The translations under genes were made by a program, and so were the position numbers. Of a stretch of 64,000 nucleotides of DNA, positions 1 to 12,188 are shown in pieces. Each line of letters begins with the position of its first letter. Position 1 is the first letter of the stretch. Source of the DNA: Chaetorhynchus papuensis (taxonomy: Eukaryota > Chordata > Aves > Passeriformes > Rhipiduridae); contig VWYX01000896.1 in assembly GCA_013396525.1 (NCBI GenBank), positions 172,718 through 236,717 on the forward strand, written 5' to 3'. A model generated the notes under the pieces. It made no database searches. It was not told where the DNA came from and saw nothing but the letters and a program-made list of their open reading frames with translations.

Positions 1-356
1 NNNNNNNNNNNNNNNNNNNNNNNNNNNNNNNNNNNNNNNNNNNNNNNNNNNNNNNNNNNNNNNNNNNNNNNNNNNNNNNNNNNNNNNNNNNNNNNNNNNN
101 NNNNNNNNNNNNNNNNNNNNNNNNNNNNNNNNNNNNNNNNNNNNNNNNNNNNNNNNNNNNNNNNNNNNNNNNNNNNNNNNNNNNNNNNNNNNNNNNNNNN
201 NNNNNNNNNNNNNNNNNNNNNNNNNNNNNNNNNNNNNNNNNNNNNNNNNNNNNNNNNNNNNNNNNNNNNNNNNNNNNNNNNNNNNNNNNNNNNNNNNNNN
301 NNNNNNNNNNNNNNNNNNNNNNNNNNNNNNNNNNNNNNNNNNNNNNNNNNNNNNNN
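1..356. other. Assembly gap (N run)
   Basis: All bases are N. The first resolved sequence to the right is CpG-dense, so the missing segment may be GC-rich DNA that was hard to sequence. That link is inference. Confidence 0.99.
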
Positions 357-419
357 TCCCCAGAGTTCCCCAGAGCACAAAGCAAGCTGCTGCTGCTCCT
401 GCCTGGCAGGAGGAGGAGG

Positions 420-520
420 ACACAGAGCCGTGTGTGAGCACGGCCGGCGACAGCGGGTCACCGGCTGCGCCTTCGGTGGCCGCGGGCTCTGTCTCGGTGT
501 CTGGGAGTCTCTGCCACTAA
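420..520. promoter_or_regulatory. Edge of a possible CpG island beside the gap
   Basis: Eleven CpG dinucleotides lie between 429 and 496, far denser than the CpG-poor sequence that follows. Bird CpG islands usually mark promoters or first exons, and this one would continue into the gap at 1-356. No splice site, start codon or reading frame that I recognise is visible in the resolved part. It could be a promoter edge, a GC-rich exon margin, or just a local GC-rich patch. Confidence 0.35.
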
Positions 521-1189
521 TGGGTCCCGACAGAAAGGAGCCGTGGCTTTCAAGCAGCGTTCCTTTGAAATACTGCCTGAGCCCGAGCTGCATGTGTGAC
601 CTAAGTTAACAGAGGAGCTGTCAAACACTGATGCATGTTGTTTGGGTTTGCTATTACTAATCCTGTCATTCTTCTCACATCGGCTGAGGTGATATAAATG
701 TCTCTGCGGAGCCCGGGGTTTTATTCAAACGCGTTTCAGGCTGTTTTCATGAATTAACAGGATCTGGGTGATGAACCTCTACTGAGGTTCAGCAGCCACG
801 CTGGCAGGGGTCAGGATTTCACCCAGCATAGTTGTACTGTACATTATTTACAAATTGCAAACAGCTTGAACACAAGGAGTAAACAGTTACGATGTTCCTA
901 ATTTGTATTTAACCTGCATTACAAGCAGACATCTGCAGATCATTACACAGAAAGAAGTGCATCACGTATTGGATGTACTCAATGTAATTCTCGTCTATAA
1001 TTCCTTGTGGTCTGGTTTCTTTGGGATTTTTTATATCACTCCAAAGGTGCCAATACACGCACTCAAATCAACATTATGTGCTAGTGAACAATAGGGTTTT
1101 TAGTCTGTCGTATTGACAGTTCCTTCTCCTGGAGAACAAGGATGTATGTGGGATTTAGGAATGAGAAAGTGCAACAATAGCACTTTGTT
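521..1189. other. Unique noncoding stretch
   Basis: CpG density falls quickly after 550 and the sequence becomes AT-rich. The small open frame near 903-1094 is low-complexity in codon use and has no recognisable domain. I see no repeat or RNA gene here. Confidence 0.6.
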
Positions 1190-1250
1190 GGCTCCCTTTA
1201 AGGTCCCTTCCAACCCAAACTATTGTGTGATTCTATGAATTCTATGAATT
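1190..1250 (+). mobile_element. CR1 LINE, 3'-terminal fragment
   Basis: The last ~60 bases of a CR1 retroposon. The core GGTCCCTTCCAACCCAAAC is at about 1202-1220, followed by tail repeats of the ATTCTATGA type ending at 1250. Only the 3' end remains, as expected from truncated target-primed insertion. There is no open reading frame. The tail defines the plus orientation. Confidence 0.9.
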
Positions 1251-2479
1251 TCCACCCTGACACGTGCTCTTGTTCAGGCAGTTTGGAAGTTCTAGAAATG
1301 AAATGTGTTTCCAAGAAAGAGATGGATACCCTCTGTCACTGTAAAAGCACGAACTACATGCAAAAGCCCTATTAATAACAAATTACCAACGGCCTTTTCT
1401 GCTGAGGTAAACTTTGAAGTACATACTTCTGCAGATAATTCCGTCTTCTTTTCACAGGCCATTTTTCTTTCTTGCTACATTTTCTATTTTTCAGTACCAG
1501 CACTGTGATTAAATAACCCTCACAGCCAAACTTGCTGGGGCATCACATGGGATACCTGGATATAGCTTAATCACAGGCAGCATGGAAAACAAGATCTGAA
1601 AATTATATTTTACCTCCTACAGATAATCTTCTTTCCAGCTTTGCTTCTCTGCATGGCAAACAGTTAAAATATTTCGAAAAACTGAAAATCTGTTCTTAAT
1701 CCAGTCCATTTAGGCTTAAGTATTCCTGCAAAGGAAGATCATAACAAATGGGTAAGAAAATGATCCTCCCTTAGAAGTACTTCTTTAAGTTTACCTTGGG
1801 AATGAAAGGGATTTCAAATTAACTTCATCATCTTTACCCAAACCTTCATCATTATTTTAATGTTTTGTTTTTCTTCACACCACTGAAAAGCACTGATTAC
1901 AGATCTTATCACAGATCAGATAGTCTAACAATATCTCCAGTGAGAAAAAAAGAGTTCCTTGAGCTAGAATAAAAGTTACAAGTTTGGCTCTCAGAGTGAT
2001 GACTGATAAATTGGCAGATGGGTGAAGTATTTTAAGAACTCTTAACAACCAGAGGGAGAGATGAAGTTAATGGATTTGTTTTAGACACAGAGAGCATCCA
2101 CAGCCTTAGTTTGGCCAAAAAGTTTCACTAGTGTTTTAATAAGATTTCCATGTTTTGTCTGAAGTTTGTTTGCAGGATACAATTTAAATACATACTCAAC
2201 AAAGAAGGGTCATCCTCTGTTCTATTTTCCACTTCAGTCTTGTGTTAAGCCTGTCTATAAAAACTCCACAATAGGTGAGATTGTATTATCAAATGTCCTA
2301 AACATTCCATGGTCTCTCAGAGTTTATATTGATGCCTTAGCTTTTAAATTTTATATTTTTCAAATCCTGCACTGCCCAGTGTGTAACTCTGAAGTTTCTT
2401 GTAGCCTGTTCATTTCTGCTCTCTCCTGCTGGGCAGACACAACAAAGCCTCTCCGGGCCTGCTCTCCAAGGACACCCAA
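1251..2479. other. Unique noncoding stretch
   Basis: AT-rich single-copy sequence with no credible exon. A frame at 2166-2489 (107 codons) runs into the LTR-like element and resembles no family I know. No RNA gene or simple repeat is visible. Confidence 0.6.
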
Positions 2480-2769
2480 ACCGTCCTAGGCCCAAAATGT
2501 ATAAACCAAAGAGCCTCTGAGAGGGGCAAGCTGCAGGGAATTACATCATTAACTGAAACTTTAATTGGAGAATTAACCCTGAGATGCAAATGAACCAAAC
2601 CTATAAAAGTGTGAGGAACTCGTGACCTCTCGTCCATCTCGGGGTCCATCTTGGCAGCAGCCTCTGGCTCCCCAGGGGTACCTTTGAAGGTCTTTCCAAC
2701 AAATACCCACCTTTATTCCCTTACTCCTGTCTAGTCTCTGTTTTTAGGTTGCCTCTTAAGGCATCAACA
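2480..2769 (+). mobile_element. Probable solo LTR remnant (endogenous retrovirus)
   Basis: This segment has the layout of a retroviral LTR. A perfect octamer ATGCAAAT (2584-2591) sits just upstream of a TATA box, TATAAAAG (2602-2609). A short GC-richer stretch and a T-rich run follow, and it ends near GCATCAACA (2761-2769), a CA-type LTR terminus. The general look resembles avian ERVL-type LTRs as I remember them. No internal viral genes, primer-binding site or second LTR are visible. The 5' boundary and target-site duplication could not be fixed. An alternative is a unique host promoter. Confidence 0.45.
2584..2609 (+). promoter_or_regulatory. Octamer plus TATA core promoter
   Basis: ATGCAAAT at 2584-2591 is the exact POU/Oct-factor octamer, and TATAAAAG at 2602-2609 is a strong TATA box ten bases downstream. 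Initiation would be expected near 2630-2640, where the sequence becomes C/T-rich. The pair probably belongs to the U3 region of the surrounding LTR-like element. Present activity is unknown. Confidence 0.5.
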
Positions 2770-5700
2770 TGGTACCAAAGCATTTCCAGCCATGTCTCCG
2801 TTTTCCAGAACACAATTTCACTGTTCAGCACGAGGAGCGCAGCTCATGAGCTCATTGCAACGACCTCATGCATCCATCCAGCAAAGCTGGCCCCTTTCCA
2901 TGGGCATGAATCATTCACAGCTAGGCCTGGACTTCTGTGAATGTGTGCAAGCCACTTATTTTTAGCAAGCTCCTTGTCAAGAAAGCCTTGACTTCTCTCC
3001 CTTGGGCTGTCCTGCTCTCGAGTGCCAGCAGAGCTCCGGTGCCACCGGCCGCGATGCTGCTGCTGGGCCTTTCCAATTAGCAAAGGTTATGTGATGAGGA
3101 ACCACTCAGGGGCTTGAATGCCAAGAAATCCTAAACCAAATCATCTGTGAAATCTGAGAGAGACTTCTCGTTGCTGTTGTTAAGCCCAGGGAGCTCTGGG
3201 TTGTCAGGAGTCCCTCTGCATCACTGGAAATGAAACTTTCCCTCACTTCCAAACATGGTAGCGAAGCTGGGAAAGAGGACGGGTTTGTTCTGATGGGATG
3301 ATAAAAGTGAGAGATTTTGCTACGTTTGCACATCATGCTTCTATTCTCGAAGTGACTGGTTTATGACCAACAGTAAGGAAATTAAACAGGATTTGGGTTT
3401 GCCCTTCAGGTTATAAACAGCTCTATTATTTACAAGGCACTTTGCATTTGACTCAGTTGTAGCAGGACTGTTAGCAGCAGCTAAATTAAAGTTCTCTAAA
3501 GATTTCCATTAGCACAGGCAAGAGAGATTCATAAGTATGTGTGTATATGATCTTTGACTTGCACAAAAAGTCAGATAGTTATTTGTTGTCATTTTTTCCA
3601 TATTCATTTTTAGATACTTTAAGAAAAAGCTCAAACTTTTCAGTGCGGGTCAGCTTTCGGCTTCAGTCTTCTACCTTTTTTTCCTTTTTTGGCTGTTTTT
3701 TTTTGAGATCAGGGATTTTAAGAAATCTCTGGTGTGAGACTTAAGCTTTGAACAGCCACAGTTATATGTGGGCTTGCAGATGGCTCAGCACAGAGAACTG
3801 GGAGAAGCCCACCAGCTCCAGCCTCCTCATTTAAGAGTCTCTGCTTCTGAGTCTGAGGGTCCATTTCTGTGACTTTCTATTGCCCTGTTTTTTTCAGCTT
3901 GGGAGAGAAGAATGTTTTTGTCTAATCAGGAAAGTGAACATTTGTAGAGACCGTGGCTTTTTCTTTGTTTTCTTTTATTATTTTTTTTTTAAAAAATCCC
4001 TCAAAATAATTTTGAAGACTGCTAAATTTTTGACAGTGGAGATGCCAACCAGATCAGGCTGCTGACTCCTAACCACCTTTTTTTTCTTGCAGCTGTACAC
4101 CTAAACTTTCTCTAAAGTGCCTGCTGATTTGTCATATCAATTTTAAAATTGACTGAGCAATCACACACATACCATGGCAGATACCAATCTGTTGATTCCA
4201 TGCTAGGATGTCCCCCACAAAGTTTTACCACCCATTAATTTAAAAAAATGCTCTTTGGCCCAAGATTTCTGAATGAGACACTGGTCTTTTTTTCCCCCTG
4301 TGGGTTTCAATACCCCAGTATTTGCCATTGTAGCAGCAGACTCTCTGCATGTTCAATTAACATTAAGTGGCCACAAAATGTGAGATGCAGTTGCTTCCCC
4401 ACTGCAGGTCTCGCAGGTGTACCAGTAAACATCACCTCTCTGCAGCCCAAAGTTTCACCCTAAGATTCCTTTTTCAAAAGCCAAATTCAATTTATAAAGG
4501 AATTACGGCTTGAAATTGATATGTCTCTGGAATGTCTATTTTTGAACAAGATCAGGTTAGGCCGGGGGAGTTTATTAGGTGTATTAGCTGTGGTCCCTCT
4601 CCTCGGAGTAGTGACATGGAATGGGAACTGTATTCATGAAACACTGATGGACTTGGAGGAAATGCTGCATTTCCTTTGTTCTTTACATGTTCTATAAATA
4701 CTTCATGTGTTTGTTAAAGCTCTGTTATTTCTGGAAGCCTGCCTACTCTCTTGTTTAATTTTTCCTGAATCCTTCAAGGCTGCAGATAGCTTGGGATAGA
4801 CAGAGGCTTAACATTCCATATTTATGCTCAGTTAATAGGCAGCACATGAAGATTAGGAATGTAAACGGGTTGTGAGGGACAGAGAGGGAAGTTTTTACCA
4901 TGTCTAAAAAAGGACTGGACTTAGACTTCTATTACTCATACTTGTGACTTTCCACCCTTCTAACAGGAAAGAAAAAAAAAATGGGAAAGGTCATCAGAGC
5001 ATCCTAAACTTGATCAGATATTGGAAAGGTCCTGCTAACCATCATTTGTCACAGCCAGTGGTTGTCTCCAGCTTGTCTTGATCATAACCAGCTTCTTCCC
5101 CTTGGGAGAAAGTATTGTCAAACATAAAAAGGTTCTCCCTTTACCTCTGAAAGTAAATGCAATCTTTTTCTTGCCACAACACTCCCAGCACACCCCCAGA
5201 AAATGAACAACTGGAATGTTCTGTCTATGGCAGTATGTGGAACTAAGGTGCTTTTTTAAATATCAGAGATATATAAAATTTTGTGTCTGTAAACATACTT
5301 AGATCACTGAGTGAAAAAGTTGAAGTGCTTTCAGAAATGATTCAGTGCTTCTAACATCCATTTAGAAACACAGGTCAACTGATGAAAATTTGTTTGCATC
5401 ACAAGCCTAAAATTGTTGAAGATGGGTTTTAGTGTAGTCACGGTGTATAAATCATTCTTTAAAGCAGAGTGTAATTCCTTAGGACCCAGCTTCCTTAGGT
5501 GCTTATGAAAATTTTACTCATTATGTTTCTATTTTTCATGCTTTTCTACTATTTGTTTGTTTAAAGATACGTATTTGGAAGTCAGTGAAAAATGAATCAT
5601 GGATAACTCTTCTTTGATCTGTCAAATACAGCAATAATGCTGTTTTGAAAGGAGTCATCCCAGCAAAAGCACTCCTCTTGAGCAGCCCCATTTTACTTCA

Positions 5701-6120
5701 GGGCCTCATATCTTTGCCTGGAAATTCAGCAGTGATGCTGGTTTGGTAATGTCTATTGGGAGCCGCTAGAAAAACACAGAAAACCTGGGCACGAATAGAT
5801 TTTCCAGTGCAACTGGAAAAAGAATGATTTCACCTTGTGCTGTGTAAAGAGGTGAAGCAGCCTAAATGTATCCTGAAGCCTCAGAATCACAGGGCTTCAG
5901 AACACATCTTCTTTTATTACTGGCATCTTTCAGCTAATAAATGCACAGGATGTTTCAAATGACAGTAGATATAGGAAGGGTGAGATTTTATGGCACCACA
6001 CGTCCTGAAAAACGCCTTTCTGCTTGAGGAGTTCCACTCACAGCAAAGAAATTCCTCACATCTGAAAACGCTGAGCAGAGCTATAGGGCTGCCAGAGTGT
6101 GGTTTCTCCTGTTTTGAACT
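2770..6120. other. Unique noncoding stretch
   Basis: Single-copy AT-rich sequence. T-rich runs occur near 3660-3710 and 3950-4000, and a short GC-rich patch near 3010-3070. Candidate frames are all below 82 codons and lack motifs. I see no transposon, tRNA or splice-flanked exon here. Confidence 0.6.
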
Positions 6121-6141
6121 CCTCCTCCTCCTCCTCCTCCT
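6118..6141. repeat. (CCT)n trinucleotide microsatellite
   Basis: About seven uninterrupted CTC/CCT units on the plus strand. It is short and is followed by unique sequence. No coding context supports a homopolymeric amino-acid tract. Confidence 0.9.
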
Positions 6142-6570
6142 ACCAGGTAGTTAGGAAAAGGTCAGGTGTATGTGGAGAAAACAGGAGGCTGGCCGGCCGA
6201 GCAAATCCCACGGCGCTTTTTTCCAATTCCAAGAAGTAGAGCTGGAGTCCAGTGCACACCTCAGAAAATAAAAAGCCCCTGAAAATAGAGACCAGAACCT
6301 TCTGATCTCCCCGGGGATCCAACACTTTTATTTGTAGTGATGGTATCTCTAAGAAAGTAAGGCAGCCTGCTGATTCACAAACCATAATGGGAGTTTCAAG
6401 GGTATTTGCTCAAGTGAGTGAAATCCTGAGATCATGACTACAAATCTTGGCAATTGCTCAACTGCTTTTATTGCAGTTCTGAAGCTCATCTCTGCTATTT
6501 CCCATGTGAAAAACAAAGCCCACGCAGGTTCCTTGTGCTGCATTAGCATTCTCCCACTTGAAGCTCCAAC

Positions 6571-6601
6571 TTCATCTTGATGTCCCACACATCAAGATGG
6601 A
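6571..6601. other. Short perfect inverted repeat (hairpin)
   Basis: The arms CATCTTGATGT (6573-6583) and ACATCAAGATG (6589-6599) are exact reverse complements around the 5-base loop CCCAC. A further G-U and A-U pair extend the stem to 13 pairs. It is far too short for a microRNA precursor. It may be a chance palindrome or a binding site. Confidence 0.8.
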
Positions 6602-6651
6602 AACTCCAAAGAAAAATCAGCATTCCCTGTTTTTTCTAAGGCAATAAAAAG

Positions 6652-6699
6652 ATATCTATATATATATAGATATATAGATATATATATATACATATATAG
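6652..6699. repeat. Imperfect (TA)n / TATAGA simple repeat
   Basis: Almost pure A/T sequence built from TATA and AGATATA units. It is self-complementary enough to form slipped or cruciform structures. Flanks are unique. Confidence 0.88.
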
Positions 6700-6818
6700 T
6701 GATTGAAACTGAATTTTGAAAAAGCTTTTGAAGCAATCCAAAGCTCTGACTCCTCCAGCAAAGCCACAGGAAACTATTCAGAGTAGACACCTTCTAGAGT
6801 CAACAAGAGGTTCTGCTG

Positions 6819-6831
6819 CCAGCAGAGGGTG
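6819..6831 (+). promoter_or_regulatory. CTCF-like motif
   Basis: The bases CCAGCAGAGGGTG fit the CTCF core (CCASYAGRGGGCR as remembered) with one mismatch, T for C near the 3' side. The preceding TG also suits the extended motif. Occupancy cannot be judged from sequence. Confidence 0.4.
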
Positions 6832-9800
6832 GAGGAGGATGAAGCCATAAAAGAGGGAAAACAAATTTCCTTGCACCGAGATTTGTTGGCAGCCACCGTG
6901 CAGGAGTTAGGGCCCGTTTCTCTCCTGTCACAGGTAAATGAGACAGGTGTTTAAGGTGGCAACAGTACCAACACAGCTGTAACCTTCCTGGTGATCACCT
7001 TTTCTGCTGCAGAACATCCCACAGGAGCACCGGCCCTTTCAGTGTAATTCCCTGGGGGATTTCCTTCAATAAATTATCTAGATACTGTAGCTCAGGGGTT
7101 TTGTGTAATTTCCGTAGGTTGTCTTCATGGGGGTGAATCTTCCTTGTGTTTTAACAATTCTTCATTCATATTATATTTGTGTATTTTGGTTTAAGGACAA
7201 AATTTTTTTTTTATAATTTGTTTAGGGGTTGAATCAAGAACTGCTTGAATTTAATAGTCATTTTTCATTCACTTTTAGAGACTTTCCATCATGTTCAAAG
7301 CACTCTAGTCAATGCTCTCTAAGTGCATTCACTTTTTAAAAAAGAGTGATTTAAATATAAATATTTTTTTTAAAATTACTCACCTTGAAAGGCTGAAAGA
7401 ATTACATCATTTCAGGCTCTGCCTACTCCTTTTAATTTCCACTGGGCTTTCTGACTGACTTTGGAAATATGAGACAATTTTTTTCCGGCAAAATCTTAGG
7501 CTTTTGCAATAATTTGTATCGTTGTTTGATCTGCGAAATCTTGATTTGGACTTCCTGGCAGATTTGTACTGAACAGCATCTCTAATCCCTTTTAGGACAC
7601 ATTTCACAGGCTGAAAGAAAGGGATTTTTTTAATATAGGCAAAATTTTAAAAAGGGCTTTACCCAAAAGATTTTCCCCTAACCCAATCCTCTTTAAAACA
7701 CGAAACCCAACACCAAGTAGACACTAATTCCAATTTGTAACAAAACCAGGGAAAAGGGGGAGTGCCAGTGGTTATGCATAATTCTCCATATGAGCCAGAC
7801 AACTTAATAACACCACTTATTAGAGAAGCCTTAAAGGTAATCCCATTAAAGCTATTCAGCAGAACACTGATATTTTTCTGAAATCTGCTTGGAAGCAGAC
7901 AGGATTACTTGAATGAAATGTGAGCAGCTTTCCAGTAAACCTCATCCCCCCACCTCTCACTCCTGAGGGCTGCAGACCCTGACGCTCCACATTTCTCTCC
8001 CCGGGCAGGCGAGGCAAAGTTACAACTTGGAATCAGGGAGCGATGGAGAGGTGGATGTGCAATCTACAGCTCTTCTCACCCTGGCAGGGTGTGAGACCTC
8101 GATGACACTGCCACAGCTTTCTTTCCCGGCTCTCTGTAGGGGGAATTTTGGTAAATTGGTCACACCGTGAAGCAATTAATTTCTGGCAGATAATTGGCCA
8201 AGTGTATGGGTACAGCCACAAGCGTTAGGGAGACCACGAGGTATTGTCCAAATGGCCTTGCATGGATATTCTTCTCCTTTATTTTCTTCAACTCTACCTG
8301 CCTTCCCACCCGAGGAAATGCTACAGCTTGAACATGTGAGGTGCTCCTATGATGGTTGGTGGTGAATCCTCGCTGCCGAGAACAAGCGGTGGTGGTTTGA
8401 CAGAGGTACAGAGAAATTTGGAATGACAGGAAGCCACGATCTTGTTTGAACCTGAGAGAGGGTGAATTTCTGTTTTAAAGCACCTTGTCTAAACAGTACT
8501 TAAGGAAGGAAACCTTGTGAACTCTTGTTAAAAACTTATAGCTATAATTTAGAAACTCCTTTCATCTAGCATGAAGGGGTTTTTTGCCTGGAAGAAACAA
8601 GGATGCAGTGTTCTCATTTGCATGGACTGTGCCAACAAAACGGGGATGCTTTTGGCAATGCTGCTTTCACTTCTTAGTTCTACTCTTTTAAATGCCTGTA
8701 TTTCTCTTGGGTTTTCAGAACTCAAAGATCCACACATAAATATTCCTTGAAAATGAGTAGGTTTTTCTGATTTTTATGTTAGCAGTGTCTACTTTATTTG
8801 TGTTTAACAATAGGAGGAGATAACTGTGCTCTGCGTAAACATTCTGCAAGTAGTTTAATCCAAACTTACAAGGATATCTGGTTTCCTTAAAGGCGTCCAT
8901 AATTATATGGCAAAGCTCTGAAGAATGTAATTCATCATTTTAGAAACTGGGCTGGGATACTACACGACTCTGGTTTAGGTTAGGAAAAGGGAATGTCATG
9001 GATCCAGAGGACTCTTTTTTAGTTCAATTTAGCTTGCTCTGGTCTGGGGAAGTGTACTGGAATGACAGCTAGGAGGAAGTTTGTGCACCAGTGAAACCAC
9101 CAGTTCAGGAACTCCCTCTAGACATTATTCAGCTGTCTCCGCCATCTCTGCAAGGCTCTGGAAGTGGAATTTTTACCTGGCATTTGGCTGGATGCTGGGA
9201 CTTGTTTTTTCCATAATTAAAGCAACTCTCTGCTTCTAGCAGGATGATGGCTGGATGGGTCTTTCCTTTCATGGCCTTGCTGAAATTGGCAAGGTACTGG
9301 GAAGACTGGAAAATGCTGCTAAGGCTTCACAGAATGGTTTCTCTGCTGGCTAAGACAAATCAGAAGCTGTTTATTTAGTGGTTTGTGATTAAAAAATAAG
9401 GAAGAAATACTGCTGTATTTCTGAATGGTACCTTTTGGCCAGGGGTTCAATGAGATTTAAACATTATTTTTTATATATATTATAGATGATTCCATAGAAC
9501 AGTCCTAATGCCCATGAGAGACTCAGAGCTGCTTTTAATGCTGTAGTAGCAGCTCAGTTTTGATAAATTAGAGAGAGGGACGTGCTGATCATTTTCCCTT
9601 TTTTGCATGAAAACATGGACTTTTTGTGCCCTCCTGTTAATTCTGACCTGCACTCTGGCTCTGCCCTGGGTATTTGGGTAACCTGAGACCACGTTTACTT
9701 ATCTGTACCTCTCTCTTCTGCTTGCTGTCTCTTCCTCGGTTGAGCTTCGATTTCCTTTTGGCCTGAGGGAGTTGAAGTCAAGGCAAGGAACAAAAGCTAG

Positions 9801-10208
9801 CTTTGCCAATGTTATGGTGAACAGATAGGAAGGAGGGTGTTACTTGCCTTGAAAATCAATCAGCTGTGTCCATCTACACACTCTGCCTGGCTAAAGACAG
9901 CTGGGTTCCTCTGTTGAGTCCATCCACACTGATCATCTGTGCCATACTGGAAATATTCCCATTTTGGTGGCTTTAGTGTAATTCCTGCATCTCAGTTCAT
10001 TGCAGACCACATCTTTTCCTCTCAGCATAAGGATTTTACTTCTAATTTGTATTTATGGCAACATTTCCTCTACAGTGAGCATTTCAGTTTGCCTCAATTT
10101 GGCCGTCAGGTTTCTCACAGCTGGAAGTAAAATGGTTCTATCTGTGCAGAATTAGGCATATTTCAAGTGAAACTGATTCTTGGTACTGATTAATACTTGA
10201 TTCAGGAC
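6832..10208. other. Unique noncoding stretch
   Basis: Single-copy sequence, notably AT-rich at 7150-7400. All open frames are 70 codons or shorter and show no domain. A short TA run lies near 9471-9485. No mobile element was recognised. Confidence 0.6.
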
Positions 10209-10335
10209 CAAGTTGGGTGGAGCCCTGAGCAACCTGGTCTAGTGGAAGGTGTCCCTTCCCACGGCTGGGTTTGGAACTAAATGATATTTAAGGTGTCTTC
10301 CAACCCAAACCATTCTCCTATTGTGTCATTCTGTT
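10209..10335 (+). mobile_element. CR1 LINE, 3'-terminal fragment
   Basis: About 125 bases of CR1 3' end, starting in the 'rich in GAGCAACCTGGTCTAGTGGA' block (10228-10247) and running through CTTCCAACCCAAACCATTCT (10297-10316). The copy is diverged: a short deletion removes part of the middle block, and the tail repeats are degraded. It is therefore not a recent insertion. Confidence 0.88.
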
Positions 10336-11910
10336 ATAGATAGAAGTGTAACCAGCCCCAGATCTAGCCCATTGTTTCTTTTTTCTAACTGTCAAGCAGC
10401 TGGATGACCTGGAAGCGAATGCTCCTTGTCAAATAAATTGGTATCTAAATTTTGGTATCTAAATTATTGTTCTCCAAAGCGAAAAAAGAATGTACCAGGG
10501 TTTCTGGGAAAGTTCATTTTGTTCACTGGTCACACATGGTTCCTTTCATAAATATAACAATTTAAGAGCTGCTTAGGGATATTTTTCTCTACTTGCCTTC
10601 ATGCTATGCACTTTTGATTACAGGTGATTGAATAATTTACTGCAAATTGCTTATTGGAAAAGGTTTGCTTCATTTCCTGTCATCCAGAATAATGTATTTT
10701 CAAATGATTATTAAAATTATTGTACAAGTGATCCTCTCAATAGCTTCAGTGAAAACTCCCAGTCTAAAGCTTACTTGGACAGAGGTTTGTGACACAAGAG
10801 GTAAAACCACCAAAGACCATTCTGATAGCCAAGACTGTAGGCTGGTTTGGAGTGGATGAACAGGTCTCTTATTTTCTTCCACGCCTTGACTGCCTGTTAA
10901 CCAGTCTGTTATTGGTTTTCTAATGTAAACACACTTGTGTTTTACAACATTCACTTTGTAAGTATTCTCCACAAGTCATTGAAAGTGTGCTATTTCTATA
11001 AACATCCCTGCTACTAAATTCATTTGAAGTGATATTCACTGGTAAATAAATGTAGACCGTGCAAGACGACATGAAAGAAAAATCCCCTGGGGAAGGAGTG
11101 GGGGTAAATTGCAGAGATAACATATCTTTTGGAAGCTTTTATATAAATAGACCTACAGATTTCCACATATTTATCATTGGAGGAGATTAAAACGTTTGAT
11201 GTGCAGCTACCATTTCACATGAAAGCAAAAGGTAGTTTTTCAATTGCATTTGGCCCTTATAATTCAAGTGCTGACAATCACTGGAAACTTAATTTAATGA
11301 ATGTTTTATAAGATCTTCAAGTGCTCTGTGGAAATTCCCCCCTCCCTTTTGTCTGGCTGTGGTTTCATGTCCGTGGGCCCATTCCTAGCAGGCCCTTCAC
11401 ATGCCAGTGGCTCTCCTCTCCCCTGTTTACTCCCTGGAGCTGCTCCCATCAGCACAGGCACTCGACGTGCCTACAGCTGCTCCAGCAGGGTGTTTGTTTA
11501 ATCAACACCATTACCTGCGGCTTGGACAGCCCAACAAGGTGAACAGGCCGCCAGACTCAGGGCCTGGCTCCTCGTCATCCTGTCCCTGGGGACATGCCCC
11601 CGGCACCCCATGAACATCAGTGCCTTTCCAGATGTCTGTGAGGTCCCACTCAAAGGCCAGCCACAGGTCTGTGCTGCCCACAGCCCTCACAGTCACTTCC
11701 CTGACAGTTCCAGATGCCTGCTGCTCCTGTCACCACCTGGCCCCGTTTCACTCCCTTCTGTTTCCCAGCAGCCTTTAGAAGGGCAGATACCCTCTGCAGC
11801 CTTCTCTGTAATGCCCTGATTTTGGACATTCTTAGCAGGTTTTTCTTTGTCTTGGAAAAGTGAGCCATAAGGTCCCAGTGAACTGTCACTTATCAGTATC
11901 CATCCAGTCA
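10336..11910. other. Unique noncoding stretch, GC-rich at its right end
   Basis: Contains a small tandem duplication of about 15 bases near 10438-10467 (GGTATCTAAAT repeated). The segment 11340-11800 is more GC-rich than its surroundings and has overlapping open frames on both strands (up to 99 codons). Open frames in every reading phase are typical of GC-rich noncoding DNA, and no domain or splice pattern was recognised. Confidence 0.55.
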
Positions 11911-12188
11911 GAGAATCACCGAATGGTTTGGGTTGGAAAGGACCGTAAAGATCATCTTGTTTCAACTTCTCTGCCATGGGCAGCAGGGACACCTTCAGCT
12001 ATCTCCAGTTGCTCCAAGCCCCATCCAACCTGGCCTTGAACACTTCCAGGGATGGGGCAGCCACAGCTTCTCTGGGCAACCTGTGCCAAGGCCTCATCAC
12101 CCTCACAGGGAAGAATCTCTTCCTAATATCTAATCTAACCCCACCCTCTTTCAGTATGAAGCACCTTCCTCTTGTCTCTCCTGTGCAA
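11911..12188 (-). mobile_element. CR1 LINE, 3' fragment, longest copy in the window
   Basis: Roughly 280 bases of CR1 in reverse orientation. On the plus strand it begins AATCACCGAATGGTTTGGGT (about 11914) and proceeds through the conserved CTGCCATGGGCAG, TCCAACCTGGCCTTGAACAC and CCTAATATCTAATCTAACC blocks. Similarity fades near 12188, which is the 5' truncation point. It accounts for the first part of the 164-codon open frame at 11976-12470, which is therefore not a gene. Confidence 0.93.
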
